Source: Mycobacterium sp. URHB0044
Lineage (GTDB): Bacteria > Actinomycetota > Actinomycetes > Mycobacteriales > Mycobacteriaceae
DNA length: 64,000 bases
NCBI RefSeq assembly: GCF_000620625.1
Contig: NZ_JIAW01000004.1
Location: 157,223 to 221,222 of the forward strand
Direction: 5' to 3'
The position numbers were made by a program, and so were the translations under genes. Below, in pieces: positions 10,114 to 18,864 of this stretch. Position 1 is the first letter of the stretch, and each line of letters starts with the position of its first letter. The notes below the pieces were generated by a model, which was not told the DNA's origin, searched no databases, and saw nothing but the letters and a program-made list of their open reading frames with translations.

Positions 10114-11619
10114 TCACCGCCTCGTGAACTCGTACTCCGACCGTCGGAACCGGCGTGTCGCCAGCCAGTACTGCCACGTCATCCCGCTCCACAACGTGCG
10201 GTTGACGCCGTGGTCGTCGAGGTACCAGCTCCGGCAACCACCGGTGTTCCACACCGTGGTGGCGAGATCGCCCTGCAGCTCGGCGTTGAACTCGTCCTGG
10301 GCGCGGCGGGTCGGAGCCAGCGCGCGAGCCCCGGACTTGTCGACGGCGGCGATCGCCTTGGCGACGTAGCGGATCTGCGACTCGATCATGAACACCACCG
10401 AGTTGTGGCCCAGCGCGGTGTTGGGACCCAGCAGGAAGAACAGGTTGGGCATGCCGGCGACGGCGATGCCGCGGTGCGCCTGAATGCCCTCGCGGTTCCA
10501 CCGGTCCACCAGGTCTTCGCCGTTGGAGCCCTTGATGTCGACGTAGGTGTAGGAGTCGGTGACGTGGAATCCGGTGGCGAACACCACGACGTCGACCGGG
10601 TGCTCGCGTCCGTCGGTGGTGACGATGCCGTCCGGCGTCATGCGCGCGATGCCCTCGGTGATCACCTGGGTCCTGGGATCGGCGATCGCGCCGTAGTAGG
10701 TGTCGGAGTTCAGGATTCGCTTGCAGCCGGCGCGGTAGTTCGGTGTCAGCTTGCGCCGCAGTTCGCGGTCCTTGACGCTGCGCCGGATGTTCCACCGGCC
10801 CATCAGCTCGCCGATCTTCAGCAGTCTGGGTTCCCGCGTCATGGCGAAGCCGACTGCTTCGTGAATCCAGTAGATTCCGTCGCGCATCAACGCCCGCGTG
10901 CCCGGCACCGTCGCGAACATCCGCCGCATCCACTCCGGAAAGGCGTTGTTGGGCCGCGGCATCACCCACGCAGGCGTGCGCTGGTAGACGTGCAGCTCGG
11001 CGACGTCCTCGACGATCGCCGGCACGATCTGGATGGCGCTGGCGCCGGTGCCGATCACTGCCACGCGCTTGCCGGTGAGATCCACGTCGTGATTCCACTG
11101 CGCGGAATGGAATGCGGCACCGCGGAATTCGTCGATGCCCTCGATGTCGGGGATCAGCGGGATGTGCAGCCCGCCCGCCCCCGAGACGAGGAACTGCGCG
11201 ACGTACTCCTTCCCCGCGTCCGTGAAGACGTGCCAACTTTGTTCGTCGTCGTCCCAGTGCGCGCGTTCGACGTGCGAGTTGAACCGCACATAGCGGCGCA
11301 GGCCGTACTTGTCCGCGACGCCCTTGAGGTAGTCGAAGATCTCCGGCTGGAACGACCACATGTGCCGCCAGTCCGCCTTCGGTTCGAACGAGAACGAGTA
11401 CATGTGCGACGGGATGTCACACGCGCACCCCGGATAGGTGTTGTCCCGCCACGTGCCGCCGATCTCGTCGGCCTTCTCCAGCAGGAGGAAGTCGACGCCT
11501 TGGCGCTGCAACGCGATCGCCATGCCCAGGCCGGAGAAGCCCGTCCCGATGATGAGCGCTCGGGTGTGCACGGCGTCAGTGCGGACTGCAGTTTCGTCGG
11601 CCTGCTCGGCAACGGTCAT
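10114..11619 (-). CDS. Flavin-containing Baeyer-Villiger-type monooxygenase
   Basis: This 501-residue FAD/NADPH monooxygenase corresponds in position to Rv3049c. It has the first Rossmann motif IIGTGFSGLGMAIALQ, the GGTWRDNTYPGCACD active-site segment, the BVMO fingerprint FRGAAFHSAQW, and the second Rossmann motif VIGTGASAIQI. The pattern VFATGFHVTDSY follows. The family inserts oxygen next to carbonyls or oxygenates sulfur or nitrogen; mycobacterial paralogues such as EthA activate prodrugs, but the substrate here is unknown. ATG at 11619 is preceded by AAAGGAC. It lies between nrdF2 and a TetR gene, all on the same strand. Confidence 0.92.
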   Translation of the reverse strand: MTVAEQADETAVRTDAVHTRALIIGTGFSGLGMAIALQRQGVDFLLLEKADEIGGTWRDNTYPGCACDIPSHMYSFSFEPKADWRHMWSFQPEIFDYLKGVADKYGLRRYVRFNSHVERAHWDDDEQSWHVFTDAGKEYVAQFLVSGAGGLHIPLIPDIEGIDEFRGAAFHSAQWNHDVDLTGKRVAVIGTGASAIQIVPAIVEDVAELHVYQRTPAWVMPRPNNAFPEWMRRMFATVPGTRALMRDGIYWIHEAVGFAMTREPRLLKIGELMGRWNIRRSVKDRELRRKLTPNYRAGCKRILNSDTYYGAIADPRTQVITEGIARMTPDGIVTTDGREHPVDVVVFATGFHVTDSYTYVDIKGSNGEDLVDRWNREGIQAHRGIAVAGMPNLFFLLGPNTALGHNSVVFMIESQIRYVAKAIAAVDKSGARALAPTRRAQDEFNAELQGDLATTVWNTGGCRSWYLDDHGVNRTLWSGMTWQYWLATRRFRRSEYEFTRR

Positions 11620-11715
11620 GGGGACGGTGTCCTTTCATGGGAACGCCGGTACCGGGTATTCCGCCAGTGTCCCGTCAGGCGCCAAACGTGTCAACGCCCC
11701 GGGCATTCGGGCAGG

Positions 11716-12456
11716 TCAGGCGACGGATTCGCGCCGGCTGACGCCTTCGTGCAGCGGCAGATCCGGGTCGATCTTGATACCGAGCAACTCACAGGTGCCG
11801 TGGATCGCGCCCAACATGATCGTGGTCATGTGCGCGATGAACTCGTCGGGCGGCATCCGCCGCGGGCTGTCGACGTTGGGCCCGAGCCACCAGTCCGTCG
11901 CCGCTGCCGCCGATCCGTACGTGGTGAACGCCGCCAGCTCGATCGCCGCCCCGTCGAGCTCCATCTCACGCAACTCGTTGCTGAACATGCTGGCCATCGC
12001 CAGCGTGATCTCGCGGCCCTCGTTGAGGGCCCGCATGGTCGACTCGCTCTGCTCGGCGAAGCGCCCCTGGATGAGGAAGCGGCACACGTTGGGATGCTGA
12101 TCGACCAGGAGCACGTACTGCTCGACGCTGCGCCGGATCACCTCGCGGGCGGGGTCGGACGACAGGTCGATCGTGGGGAAGATGGCGGCCCACAGGATGT
12201 CTCGCAACCGCTCACCGATTGCCTGGAACAGGTCCGACTTGTCGGTGAAGTGCCGGTAGATCTTCGGCTTGGCCGTCCCGGCCTCCTCGGCGATCTCGCG
12301 CAGGCTCAACTCGGGCCCGAGCCGGTCGATCGCGCGGAACGCCGCGTCGACGATCTCGGAGCGCACCTTCTTGCGGTGCTCGCGCCACCGCTCGCTGCGC
12401 GCGTCGACCTTCACGCCGGGCTGGGTACCCGGTCTGGGGATGGACGGTCTGCGCAC
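11716..12456 (-). CDS. TetR-family transcriptional regulator
   Basis: This 246-residue regulator has an N-terminal TetR DNA-binding domain at about residues 28-75: RSEIVDAAFRAIDRLG, then LSLREIAEEAGTAKPKIYRHF as the helix-turn-helix, then the DKSDLFQAI hinge. A long ligand-binding C-terminal half follows. The GTG at 12456 gives the length I recall for the orthologue Rv3050c; a GTG near 12413 (MKVDAR) is an alternative. It is upstream of the BVMO gene on the same strand and divergent from the geranylgeranyl-reductase-like gene, so either could be its target. No clear palindrome was found in the 154-base divergent region. Confidence 0.88.
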   Translation of the reverse strand: MRRPSIPRPGTQPGVKVDARSERWREHRKKVRSEIVDAAFRAIDRLGPELSLREIAEEAGTAKPKIYRHFTDKSDLFQAIGERLRDILWAAIFPTIDLSSDPAREVIRRSVEQYVLLVDQHPNVCRFLIQGRFAEQSESTMRALNEGREITLAMASMFSNELREMELDGAAIELAAFTTYGSAAAATDWWLGPNVDSPRRMPPDEFIAHMTTIMLGAIHGTCELLGIKIDPDLPLHEGVSRRESVA

Positions 12457-12610
12457 CCACCCACTGTACCGGCTGGGGCCGCCTGACCTGCCAAGACCGC
12501 GCCGCATCGTGGTGTGGCCCTGCACTTCGCGCGTCGCCGTCCTCGTCCCGCCGGGTTTCGACGCCCGGGTAATATTGGCCCGAACAGCCCAGCGACACGA
12601 GACGGAACAG

Positions 12611-13795
12611 ATGACCCAGCGATACGACCTCGTCATTGCCGGCGGCGGCCCTTCCGGCTCGGCCGCGGCATGGCAGGCGGCGCAGACCGGCGCCAAGGTA
12701 GTGGTGCTGGACAAGGCCGAATTCCCCCGCGACAAGCCGTGCGGTGACGGTCTGACGGCGCGCGCGGTGAGCTACCTGCAGAAGATGGGACTTGCCGAGG
12801 AGGTCTCGAAGTTCCACCGGGTCAACCGCGTGACGGTGTTCAGTCCCAGCGCGTGGGAGCTGTCGTTCCCGAAGCGCCCGGGCATGCCCGATCACGGCCA
12901 CACCGTCAGCCGCACCGAACTGGACACCCTGCTGCTCAAGCACGCCGAGTCGGCCGGCGCCGAGGTGCGCCAGTCCGCCGAGGTGGCGGGCCCCGAGTTC
13001 GACGCGAACGGTCGCGTCATCGGCGTGACGCTCAAGGGTGGCGAGAAGGTCTACGGCGACGCGGTCATTGCCGCCGATGGCGCGTACTCCCCCATCAAGC
13101 GGGCGCTGAAGATCGATTCCGAGTACAACGGCTATTCGGCCATCGCGATCCGTTCCGAGATGCATGCCAATCGGGCGGACTCCGACAGCCTGGACATCTA
13201 CCTGAAGTTGGCGTTCCAGGGCGATCAGCTGCCCGGCTACGGCTGGGTCTTCCCGATGGGCAACGGCGTCTTCAACATCGGGCTGGGTTACGTCAACAGC
13301 TACAAGAACTGGCAGTCGATCAACGCCACCCAGTTCCTCGGCGAGTTCCTGCGGACGCTGCCGCGGGACTGGGAGCTGCCCGCCATCGAGGATCTGAAGA
13401 AGAACAAGAGCGTCCGTGCCTGGCGGCTGCCGATGGGCTTCACCGCGTGGCCGCCCTGGCGCCCTGGCGTCCTGTTCACCGGCGACTCGCTGGGGGCGGG
13501 GAAGCCGGCATCGGGTGCGGGCATCTCCAAGGCACTCGAATCCGGTTTGGCTGCAGGCGAATGCGCGATCGCGGCGTTGCAGAACGGCGGTCCCGACGAC
13601 TTCACGAACTACGCGCAGCGGATGGAAGCGGCGTGGGGGCGGGAGTACAAGCGCGGCCGCTACTTCCACAAGTTGCTCGGTCAGCCGCGCATCGCCAACG
13701 CGGGCATCAAGCTGCTCGACAACGCACACTTCCGCGACCGCATGCTCAAGGCGCTGTACAAGAAGGAGCAGGGCCCGCAGCACAAGGTGAAGTAG
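12611..13795 (+). CDS. Geranylgeranyl-reductase-family FAD oxidoreductase
   Basis: The 394-residue flavoprotein begins with the GxGxxG FAD motif (IAGGGPSGSAAAWQA) and continues with FPRDKPCGDGLT, the cysteine-containing loop of the GGR family. The diagnostic PGYGWVFPMGNGVFNIGLGY motif and GDSLGAGKPASGAGISKALE follow. GGR enzymes saturate isoprenoid double bonds; the mycobacterial relative MenJ partially reduces menaquinone. This protein is a paralogue rather than MenJ by context, as no menaquinone genes are adjacent. TAATAT at 12570-12575 is a good candidate -10. The ATG at 12611 is chosen because the glycine-rich motif follows directly. The lipid substrate is unknown. Confidence 0.85.
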   Translation: MTQRYDLVIAGGGPSGSAAAWQAAQTGAKVVVLDKAEFPRDKPCGDGLTARAVSYLQKMGLAEEVSKFHRVNRVTVFSPSAWELSFPKRPGMPDHGHTVSRTELDTLLLKHAESAGAEVRQSAEVAGPEFDANGRVIGVTLKGGEKVYGDAVIAADGAYSPIKRALKIDSEYNGYSAIAIRSEMHANRADSDSLDIYLKLAFQGDQLPGYGWVFPMGNGVFNIGLGYVNSYKNWQSINATQFLGEFLRTLPRDWELPAIEDLKKNKSVRAWRLPMGFTAWPPWRPGVLFTGDSLGAGKPASGAGISKALESGLAAGECAIAALQNGGPDDFTNYAQRMEAAWGREYKRGRYFHKLLGQPRIANAGIKLLDNAHFRDRMLKALYKKEQGPQHKVK

Positions 13796-13810
13796 CGTCC
13801 GCTCGCAGCC

Positions 13811-13954
13811 CTAGCCGAACAGCTGGCCGACCTTGAGTAGCAGCTGGTAGGCGCCGTACCCGAAAGGCGCTGCGACCCAGAGCCACGCGAGCGCGATGTA
13901 GCCCTTCGGGACAGTTGGTGCGTATTCGTGGTATTCCACGGACGAATCGGTCAC
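13811..13954 (-). CDS. 47-residue membrane partner of the MFS transporter
   Basis: This small gene overlaps the end of the MFS gene: its GTG (13952-13954) shares bases with the MFS stop codon. The product starts with a hydrophilic segment (MTDSSVEYHEYAPTVPKG) and has one hydrophobic helix (YIALAWLWVAAPFGYGAYQLLLKVG). Small single-helix proteins next to OxlT-like MFS genes are known as MFS transporter small subunits, and the Pro-Lys-Gly/aromatic start of the helix fits that type. The translational overlap implies near-equal expression and a physical complex with the transporter, but this is inferred. Confidence 0.8.
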   Translation of the reverse strand: MTDSSVEYHEYAPTVPKGYIALAWLWVAAPFGYGAYQLLLKVGQLFG

Positions 13955-15348
13955 CGGGTTGCCTCCTGCGGTACCAGCTTGGATGAATCGGGTTCGCGCT
14001 CATGCCATTTCGACGAGACCGGCCGGATCAGCTCGTTGCACACCAGCGCGACGACGAGCAGGGCGATCATGATCGAGAACGACAGCGTGTACAGCGCCGG
14101 GCCGCTCTTGCCCAGCGCCGCTTGGTGGTCGGCGACCGAGTTGACGATGATCGGGCCAAGAATCCCCGCTGCCGACCACGCGGTAAGCAGCCGGCCGTGG
14201 ATGGCGCCTACCTGGAACGTGCCGAAGAGGTCGCGCAGGTAGGCCGGCACGGTGGCGAATCCGGCGCCGTAGAACGACAGGATGACGATGGTCGCGACCA
14301 GGAAGATCACCTTGTTGGAGTTCTGCAGCACGGTGATCGTCAGATAGAGCAGCGCGCCGACGCCCAGGTAGAGCCTGTAGGCGTTCTTGCGGCCGATCAC
14401 GTCCGACAGGCTGGACCAGCCGATGCGCCCGAGCATGTTGCCCAGCGAGAGCATCGCCACGTAGCCGGCCGCCGCAGCGGCCAATGCTCCCGCCGCCGCT
14501 CCCGCGGCCGGGAAGTAGTCCTGGTAGATGGGCGAGGCCTTTTCCAGGATGCCGATGCCAGCGGTCACGTTGAAGCACAACACCACCCAGAGCAGCCAGA
14601 ACTGCGGGGTCTTGACCGCATTCCCCGCCGAAACCTGACCGCCGGTGACGATCGAACCCGCCTGCACCGGCGGAGGAGTCCAGCCGTTCGGCCGCCAGTC
14701 CGCCCGGGGCACCCGGACCAGAAGCCAGCCCAACGACATGAACACCGCGTACACGAGGCCGTGCACGAGGAAGGTCTTGGCGATGCCGGTGGGCTGAGAG
14801 CCGAACGCCTTGAGCATCGCCGTGGACCACGGTGACGCGATCAGCGCACCGCCGCCGAAGCCCATGATCGCCAGCCCGGTCGCCATTCCCGGCTTGTCGG
14901 GGAACCATTTCATGAGCGTGGAAACCGGTGAGATGTAACCGATCCCCCAACCGATCCCGCCAAGCACGCCATAGCCGAGCAACACGAGCCAGTACTGATG
15001 CGTGGCAAGGCCCACGGCACCGACCAGCCATCCGCCGCTGAAGCAGCACATCGCCGCGAACATCGCCATCCGCGGACCGTTGCGGTCCACCCAGGTTCCG
15101 AAGCATGCCGCGGAGAGCCCCAGCATGACGATCCCGATGGTGAACGGCAGGGCGCTGAGCGTGCCGGAGATGTGGAGCGCCCCCTCGATCGGCTTCTTGA
15201 ACACGCTCCACGAGTACGCGGCGCCGACCGACAGATGAATCGACAGCGCCGCCGGTGGCACCAGCCATCGATTCCAGCCGGGCGGCGCGACGATGCGTTC
15301 ACGGCTGAAGAACGGCGCGGCGGTCAGCGGGGTGGGCACTGATGGCAT
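13951..15348 (-). CDS. OxlT-like MFS carboxylate transporter
   Basis: This 465-residue inner-membrane protein has twelve hydrophobic helices and the MFS loop 2-3 pattern GTWVDRNGPRMAM. The loop 8-9 region reads GRIGWSSLSDVIGRKNAYR. Sequence in helices 1 and 5 (HLSVGAAYSWSVFKKPIEG, GYGVLGGIGWGIGYISPVST) is typical of the oxalate:formate antiporter (OxlT) subfamily. The ATG at 15348 has GAGAGG upstream; an ORF extension to 15387 is not transporter-like. The gene is followed with overlap by the 47-residue partner. A TGAAACGTTTCA palindrome lies at the predicted -35. The exchanged carboxylate is unknown. Confidence 0.88.
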   Translation of the reverse strand: MPSVPTPLTAAPFFSRERIVAPPGWNRWLVPPAALSIHLSVGAAYSWSVFKKPIEGALHISGTLSALPFTIGIVMLGLSAACFGTWVDRNGPRMAMFAAMCCFSGGWLVGAVGLATHQYWLVLLGYGVLGGIGWGIGYISPVSTLMKWFPDKPGMATGLAIMGFGGGALIASPWSTAMLKAFGSQPTGIAKTFLVHGLVYAVFMSLGWLLVRVPRADWRPNGWTPPPVQAGSIVTGGQVSAGNAVKTPQFWLLWVVLCFNVTAGIGILEKASPIYQDYFPAAGAAAGALAAAAAGYVAMLSLGNMLGRIGWSSLSDVIGRKNAYRLYLGVGALLYLTITVLQNSNKVIFLVATIVILSFYGAGFATVPAYLRDLFGTFQVGAIHGRLLTAWSAAGILGPIIVNSVADHQAALGKSGPALYTLSFSIMIALLVVALVCNELIRPVSSKWHEREPDSSKLVPQEATR

Positions 15349-15444
15349 CCTTTGCCTCTCGTTGTCTGACGACGCCCGTGCTGCCACCGCGAGCGTTACT
15401 CCGTAGCCGGCGCGTGGCCGGGCATGAAGCGATTTCCGCGAGGG

Positions 15445-15480
15445 ACACTAGCGAAAATCCGACCGTTTTGAAACGTTTCA
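15445..15480 (-). promoter_or_regulatory. Promoter with perfect TGAAACGTTTCA operator for the MFS operon
   Basis: The 12-base perfect palindrome TGAAACGTTTCA at 15469-15480 has the central CG typical of LacI-family operators. On the minus strand a -10 TAGTGT lies at 15445-15450, 18 bases away, so the palindrome sits on the -35 region where a bound repressor would block transcription. The rest of the 425-base gap between the MFS gene and the exported-protein gene at 15774 shows no other gene or structure that I can support. No LacI-type gene is in this window. Confidence 0.5.
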
Positions 15481-15773
15481 TATAGAACGCTGCGTTGACA
15501 CCCGTCGAATTTCCGCGTCGAGCAAACAGGCGAAACCCGGTCATGCACAAGCCTTTCGGCGACGGGTGCACGCACGAGGCCAACTAGCAACGAGTGCGCC
15601 GTGGGCACATGCACCCGCTGTCACGGCAACGCGATCCCCTACGCCCCTAGTCCGATCGACCGCGCCAACCCGTAGCCGACGCTGCCCACCGGGGGCGTCC
15701 GCCCCGTTATGACTTTCACCGGATCGCCGGACGCTTGGACGCATCACCGCCCATCCACGAAAGCGAAACGACC

Positions 15774-16169
15774 ATGACCACTACTCGACTGATGCGCCGA
15801 TACCTGGCGGCTGCTGCGCTGACCGCCGGACTGGCCGTCGGACTCGCCACGACCGCCAACGCCCAACCGATCGGACAGATCGGCGACGAAGCGGGCTTCA
15901 ACGAGTGCGTGAAGGATCACCCCGACAGCGAGGGCTTCGCGGTGTGCTGCGTCTTCTACGGCGGGTCCCTGGACGAGGGACCGAACCATCAAGCGTGCGC
16001 CATCGGACCGGTCACCACTCCCGACGACGAGGAGGCCGCGACGCCGCTTCGCCCGTCGCGTGCCGGCTCGCTGCCGGAAGTGGCGACGGCCGAACCCATT
16101 TGGACCGAGCCGACGAAGAAGCCCGCGCCGACGCGGCTTCCCTCCGTGTCCGTCGCGTCGGTCCGCTAG
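15774..16169 (+). CDS. Small exported cysteine-containing protein, unknown function
   Basis: The 131-residue product has a clear Sec signal peptide (MTTTRLMRRYLAAAALTAGL, then AVGLATTANA) with predicted cleavage after ANA. The mature part holds four cysteines in about 35 residues (one after FNE, an adjacent Cys-Cys pair, and one in HQACAIG), consistent with two disulfides. A Pro/Thr-rich, low-complexity C-terminus follows. I recognise no domain family. The ATG at 15774 is preferred over an upstream GTG frame because the signal peptide starts there. It converges on the acetyltransferase gene with eight bases between. Confidence 0.75.
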   Translation: MTTTRLMRRYLAAAALTAGLAVGLATTANAQPIGQIGDEAGFNECVKDHPDSEGFAVCCVFYGGSLDEGPNHQACAIGPVTTPDDEEAATPLRPSRAGSLPEVATAEPIWTEPTKKPAPTRLPSVSVASVR

Positions 16170-16177
16170 CGCACCTG

Positions 16178-17011
16178 TCAGGCCGTGAACGCGTACTGCA
16201 CGTTCTCGGCCACGCGAACGAAGCCCAGCCGCCGGTAGATCCGGTTGGATGTCGCGTTCGCGACGTCGGCGAACAGCACGACCTCCCGGGCGCCGCGTCG
16301 GTGGGCGTGGCGGACCGCCGCCGCGGTGACAGCCGCGCCGCATCCGCGGCCCCTGCTCTCGGGCGGGGTATAAACCGGTCCGATGCGTGACGTTCCAGCG
16401 GCGGGCGCGTGCACCCGCGCCATGGCGACGGGCGCACCGTTCACCGTCCACAACACCACTTCACCGTCGCTGTCGTAGACGGTACGAAGGAGCTCACGGC
16501 TGGCCAACGGATTCGACGCGGCACCGAATGCCTCGACGAAGAACGCGTCGAACCACCAGACGAGCAGTTCGGCATCGCGCGGACCGGCAAGCCGTGGCAC
16601 TCCGACGACGTTGTCCCGCGGACTGAGTTCGTCGAGGCGGTACAACGTCTCCTCGCACGACCTCACGGCCTCGACGCCGGTGACGCCTGACCATGCGTCG
16701 GCGAAAGCCGTTGCGTTCGAAGGGGTTCCCCGCACTCCCGGCAGCGCCGAGCGTACGGTCGCCACCTCTGCTGCCGCGACCTTCGCCATCGCCGGCGGTA
16801 ATCCGCTCACCAGCAACGTCTCCCCCGGCATCTGCACCGCCGCACCCACCGAACCGTCACAGTCGGTGACGGACAGCAGAATCGGATCTTCTGCTCCCTT
16901 CGCCGCACGCAGGACCGTGAGTTCGCAGGTGAACAGCACCGGATCTCGGCGATAGACCCATCGCGCGACGGGTCCGAAATCCGTCGCGGTGTCGTACAGC
17001 TGGGCGTCCAC
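16178..17011 (-). CDS. GNAT-family N-acetyltransferase
   Basis: The C-terminal half has the GNAT acetyl-CoA fold: IGPVYTPPESRGRGCGAAV is motif A with the R-G-x-G pyrophosphate loop, followed by AREVVLFADVANATSNRIYRR and LGFVRV. The N-terminal half (about 130 residues) is a second, degenerate GNAT-like domain. Length (277 residues with the GTG at 17011) fits two-domain mycobacterial GNATs. The reading frame stays open and GC3-rich back to about 17096 without a standard start codon, so the true N-terminus may be longer. The gene follows the unknown gene 17098-17595 on the same strand. Substrate unknown. Confidence 0.8.
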   Translation of the reverse strand: MDAQLYDTATDFGPVARWVYRRDPVLFTCELTVLRAAKGAEDPILLSVTDCDGSVGAAVQMPGETLLVSGLPPAMAKVAAAEVATVRSALPGVRGTPSNATAFADAWSGVTGVEAVRSCEETLYRLDELSPRDNVVGVPRLAGPRDAELLVWWFDAFFVEAFGAASNPLASRELLRTVYDSDGEVVLWTVNGAPVAMARVHAPAAGTSRIGPVYTPPESRGRGCGAAVTAAAVRHAHRRGAREVVLFADVANATSNRIYRRLGFVRVAENVQYAFTA

Positions 17012-17097
17012 GTCTTCGAGCGTGACGAACTCGGCCGCGAAATTCCACTGATTTTCCGCGCGCTGCGAACCGCCGACGTTGTCGGTCGCGACCGCGG

Positions 17098-17595
17098 TTA
17101 CCGAACGGGGCGGGCTCCCGGCTCGCCAGGACCCGGTGTGGAACCGGGTGGCGGCGGGCTGATTTGGCCGGTGCGGATCCAGTCGATCGCCATGTCGACG
17201 GGGTTCTGCGGGTCGACGAACACCGCGATCGTCGCACCCGGTTGTGCCCGCGCCACGTGCAGCTGCGCCACGACTTCGTCGAAGACGGCCCCGTAGAGCG
17301 GGGTGCCGTCTTCACGCTGAACCCTGCCCTGGATCCGCAGCACTGGCGACATGTTCATATACGACCCGACCTGCCAGACGCCGTCGATGGTGACGGTCGC
17401 ACGCAGGCCCGCACCGTTGGTCAGCTGCGCGTGGCGCATCATCTTCATGCCGATCTCACCGGCGTCGGCCGCTTCGTGAATCCGGTTGGGGATGTCGCCA
17501 ATCTGGCCGAGGAACGACGACGGGCGTCCCTGCGATTCCAGGTACTGCTTGTTGGCGCCGTACATCCGCGCCCAGTCCTTGAACGGGTTGGGCAT
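17098..17595 (-). CDS. Conserved hypothetical protein, 165 residues
   Basis: I do not recognise this family. The protein starts PNPFKDWARMYGANKQYLES, has a soluble alpha/beta middle containing LRATVTIDGVWQVGSYMNMSPVLRI, and ends in a Pro/Gly-rich tail (ISPPPPGSTPGPGEPG). The core resembles small beta-barrel domains in which a stored value is compared with a reference, but this is only impression. I use the ATG at 17595; a TTG at 17604 is possible. It lies 33 bases after the gene 17629-18015 on the same strand, and the two share an FDK/FKD-W amphipathic start, so they are probably co-expressed. Confidence 0.65.
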   Translation of the reverse strand: MPNPFKDWARMYGANKQYLESQGRPSSFLGQIGDIPNRIHEAADAGEIGMKMMRHAQLTNGAGLRATVTIDGVWQVGSYMNMSPVLRIQGRVQREDGTPLYGAVFDEVVAQLHVARAQPGATIAVFVDPQNPVDMAIDWIRTGQISPPPPGSTPGPGEPGARPVR

Positions 17596-17628
17596 CGCCG
17601 TCAACCCGAATCAGCCGTCAGTCCCGGA

Positions 17629-18015
17629 TCAGTAGCCGAGGAACTTGCGGAACTGTTGTCCGACGGCCATCGACTGGCCCATCCGTTGCACCCAGCCGTC
17701 GAGCGCCGCCTTCGTGTCGGCCGGGCTCCACCCGCGTTCCTGGGCGAGGGTGATCATGCCGGCCTCGTCGTTGATGCCGCGGGCCTGCGCCTCGCGCGCG
17801 AGGTCGGCGTAGTCCTGCAGCGATATGCCGTTGATGGGCGCCCAGATCGCGTCGTCCGCGGCCACCGAGCGGGTCGACGGCCCGCCCAGCACGGCCGGGT
17901 CGATGGGTCCGGCGTTCTGCACGTGCACCATGCCGTCACCCTGCTGCTGTGTCGGCGGGGCGAATGCCTGCTGCGCTTGAGCTGCTGCCTTCTTCGCCTT
18001 GTCGAACAGTCCCAT
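17629..18015 (-). CDS. Conserved hypothetical protein with helical C-terminus, 128 residues
   Basis: The product starts MGLFDKAKKAAAQAQQAF, an amphipathic helix reminiscent of PspA/phasin-like starts, then a Gln-rich linker. The soluble domain contains DPAVLGGPSTRSVAADDAIWAPINGISL and repeated short helices (LQDYADLAREAQARGI). The C-terminus WVQRMGQSMAVGQQFRKFLG is helical. ATG at 18015 has GGAG nearby. No family name is recognised; the ADLAREAQARGINDEAGM segment is similar to short C-terminal helices in actinobacterial SHOCT-like proteins, which is not proof. It heads a likely two- or three-gene unit with 17098-17595 and the GNAT. Confidence 0.68.
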   Translation of the reverse strand: MGLFDKAKKAAAQAQQAFAPPTQQQGDGMVHVQNAGPIDPAVLGGPSTRSVAADDAIWAPINGISLQDYADLAREAQARGINDEAGMITLAQERGWSPADTKAALDGWVQRMGQSMAVGQQFRKFLGY

Positions 18016-18115
18016 TGGTGGTCTCCGATCCTCCGGCCCGCGCTGATATCTCGCCGGGACGCTACTCCGATGGTCGGTGTTCCCGACGGGAAATTGACGA
18101 GGTGGAAGGGCTACG

Positions 18116-18829
18116 TCAGCGCTTGCCGCGGGCGGCTCGGCCCGGCTTGCGGGCGACCTTGCCCGCGGCGGCGCGGGCGGCCTGCTTCGCGAGAGTCTTC
18201 TCCCGTGCGGTGCGTTTCGGCGCCGGCTCGGACCGCCCTCGCGACGAACTGGGTTTGCGCCCGCGCACGATTCCGACGAATTCCTCGACCAGTTCCGGCT
18301 GTTGCCCGTCTGGGACGGCGAGCGCCACGGGGCAGTTGGGCGCGTCGGTGATGGGGCGGTAGGTGAGGTCCTTGCGGTGATACAGCCGCGCCAGCGACTG
18401 CGGAACGATGAGCACGCCCATGCCAGATGCAACGAGTTCCGTTGCGTCCTTGGTGGTCTCGGGCCGGTGATCCACCGGGACACCGGGGGTAGCTGCCCAG
18501 GCGACGACGTCGTCGAGTGGAATGAGGATCGGCTCGCCGTGGAGGTCCGCGGCGGTGATCTCGTCGGCGGCTGCGACGACGTGGTCGGTCGGCACCACCG
18601 CCACAGTCGTCTCCTCGTAGAGCGGGATGACGGCCAGTCCGGACGGATCGACCGGCGGTCGGAGTAGCGCCACGTCGATGGTGCCGTCCCGCAACGCGTC
18701 GGCCGCGTCGGCGGCGGCGACGGCATCCAACCGCAGCGGCACCTCGGGGTGGCGTTCGGCCCAGGTCCGAGCCCACTTCGCGGGCGTCACACCAGGGACG
18801 TACCCGACGGTGAGGCGGAGCGGGGTCAT
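18116..18829 (-). CDS. LysR-type substrate-binding domain protein lacking the DNA-binding domain
   Basis: The 237-residue protein begins directly with the LysR effector-domain fold: LRLTVGYVPGVTPAKWARTWAERHP, then LRDGTIDVALLRPPV and VASGMGVLIVPQSLA, which is the ligand-pocket pattern of LysR regulators. There is no N-terminal helix-turn-helix, and no room for one upstream because the divergent gene starts 36 bases away. A strongly basic C-terminal tail (residues about 195-237, rich in Arg/Lys/Ala) replaces it and could bind nucleic acid. It may sense a small aromatic or acid ligand. Divergence from the DUF5997 gene suggests the two work together. Confidence 0.8.
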   Translation of the reverse strand: MTPLRLTVGYVPGVTPAKWARTWAERHPEVPLRLDAVAAADAADALRDGTIDVALLRPPVDPSGLAVIPLYEETTVAVVPTDHVVAAADEITAADLHGEPILIPLDDVVAWAATPGVPVDHRPETTKDATELVASGMGVLIVPQSLARLYHRKDLTYRPITDAPNCPVALAVPDGQQPELVEEFVGIVRGRKPSSSRGRSEPAPKRTAREKTLAKQAARAAAGKVARKPGRAARGKR

Positions 18830-18864
18830 CGCATCAGGCTACCGATGGGCCGCCCGATAGGCTG

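Noticed and set aside
10054..12486. 810-residue open frame on the plus strand
   Set aside because: It is antisense to the BVMO and TetR genes, whose own proteins are clear.
13796..13810. Terminator between the GGR-like gene and the MFS partner gene
   Set aside because: Only 15 bases separate the convergent stops and no stem is visible.
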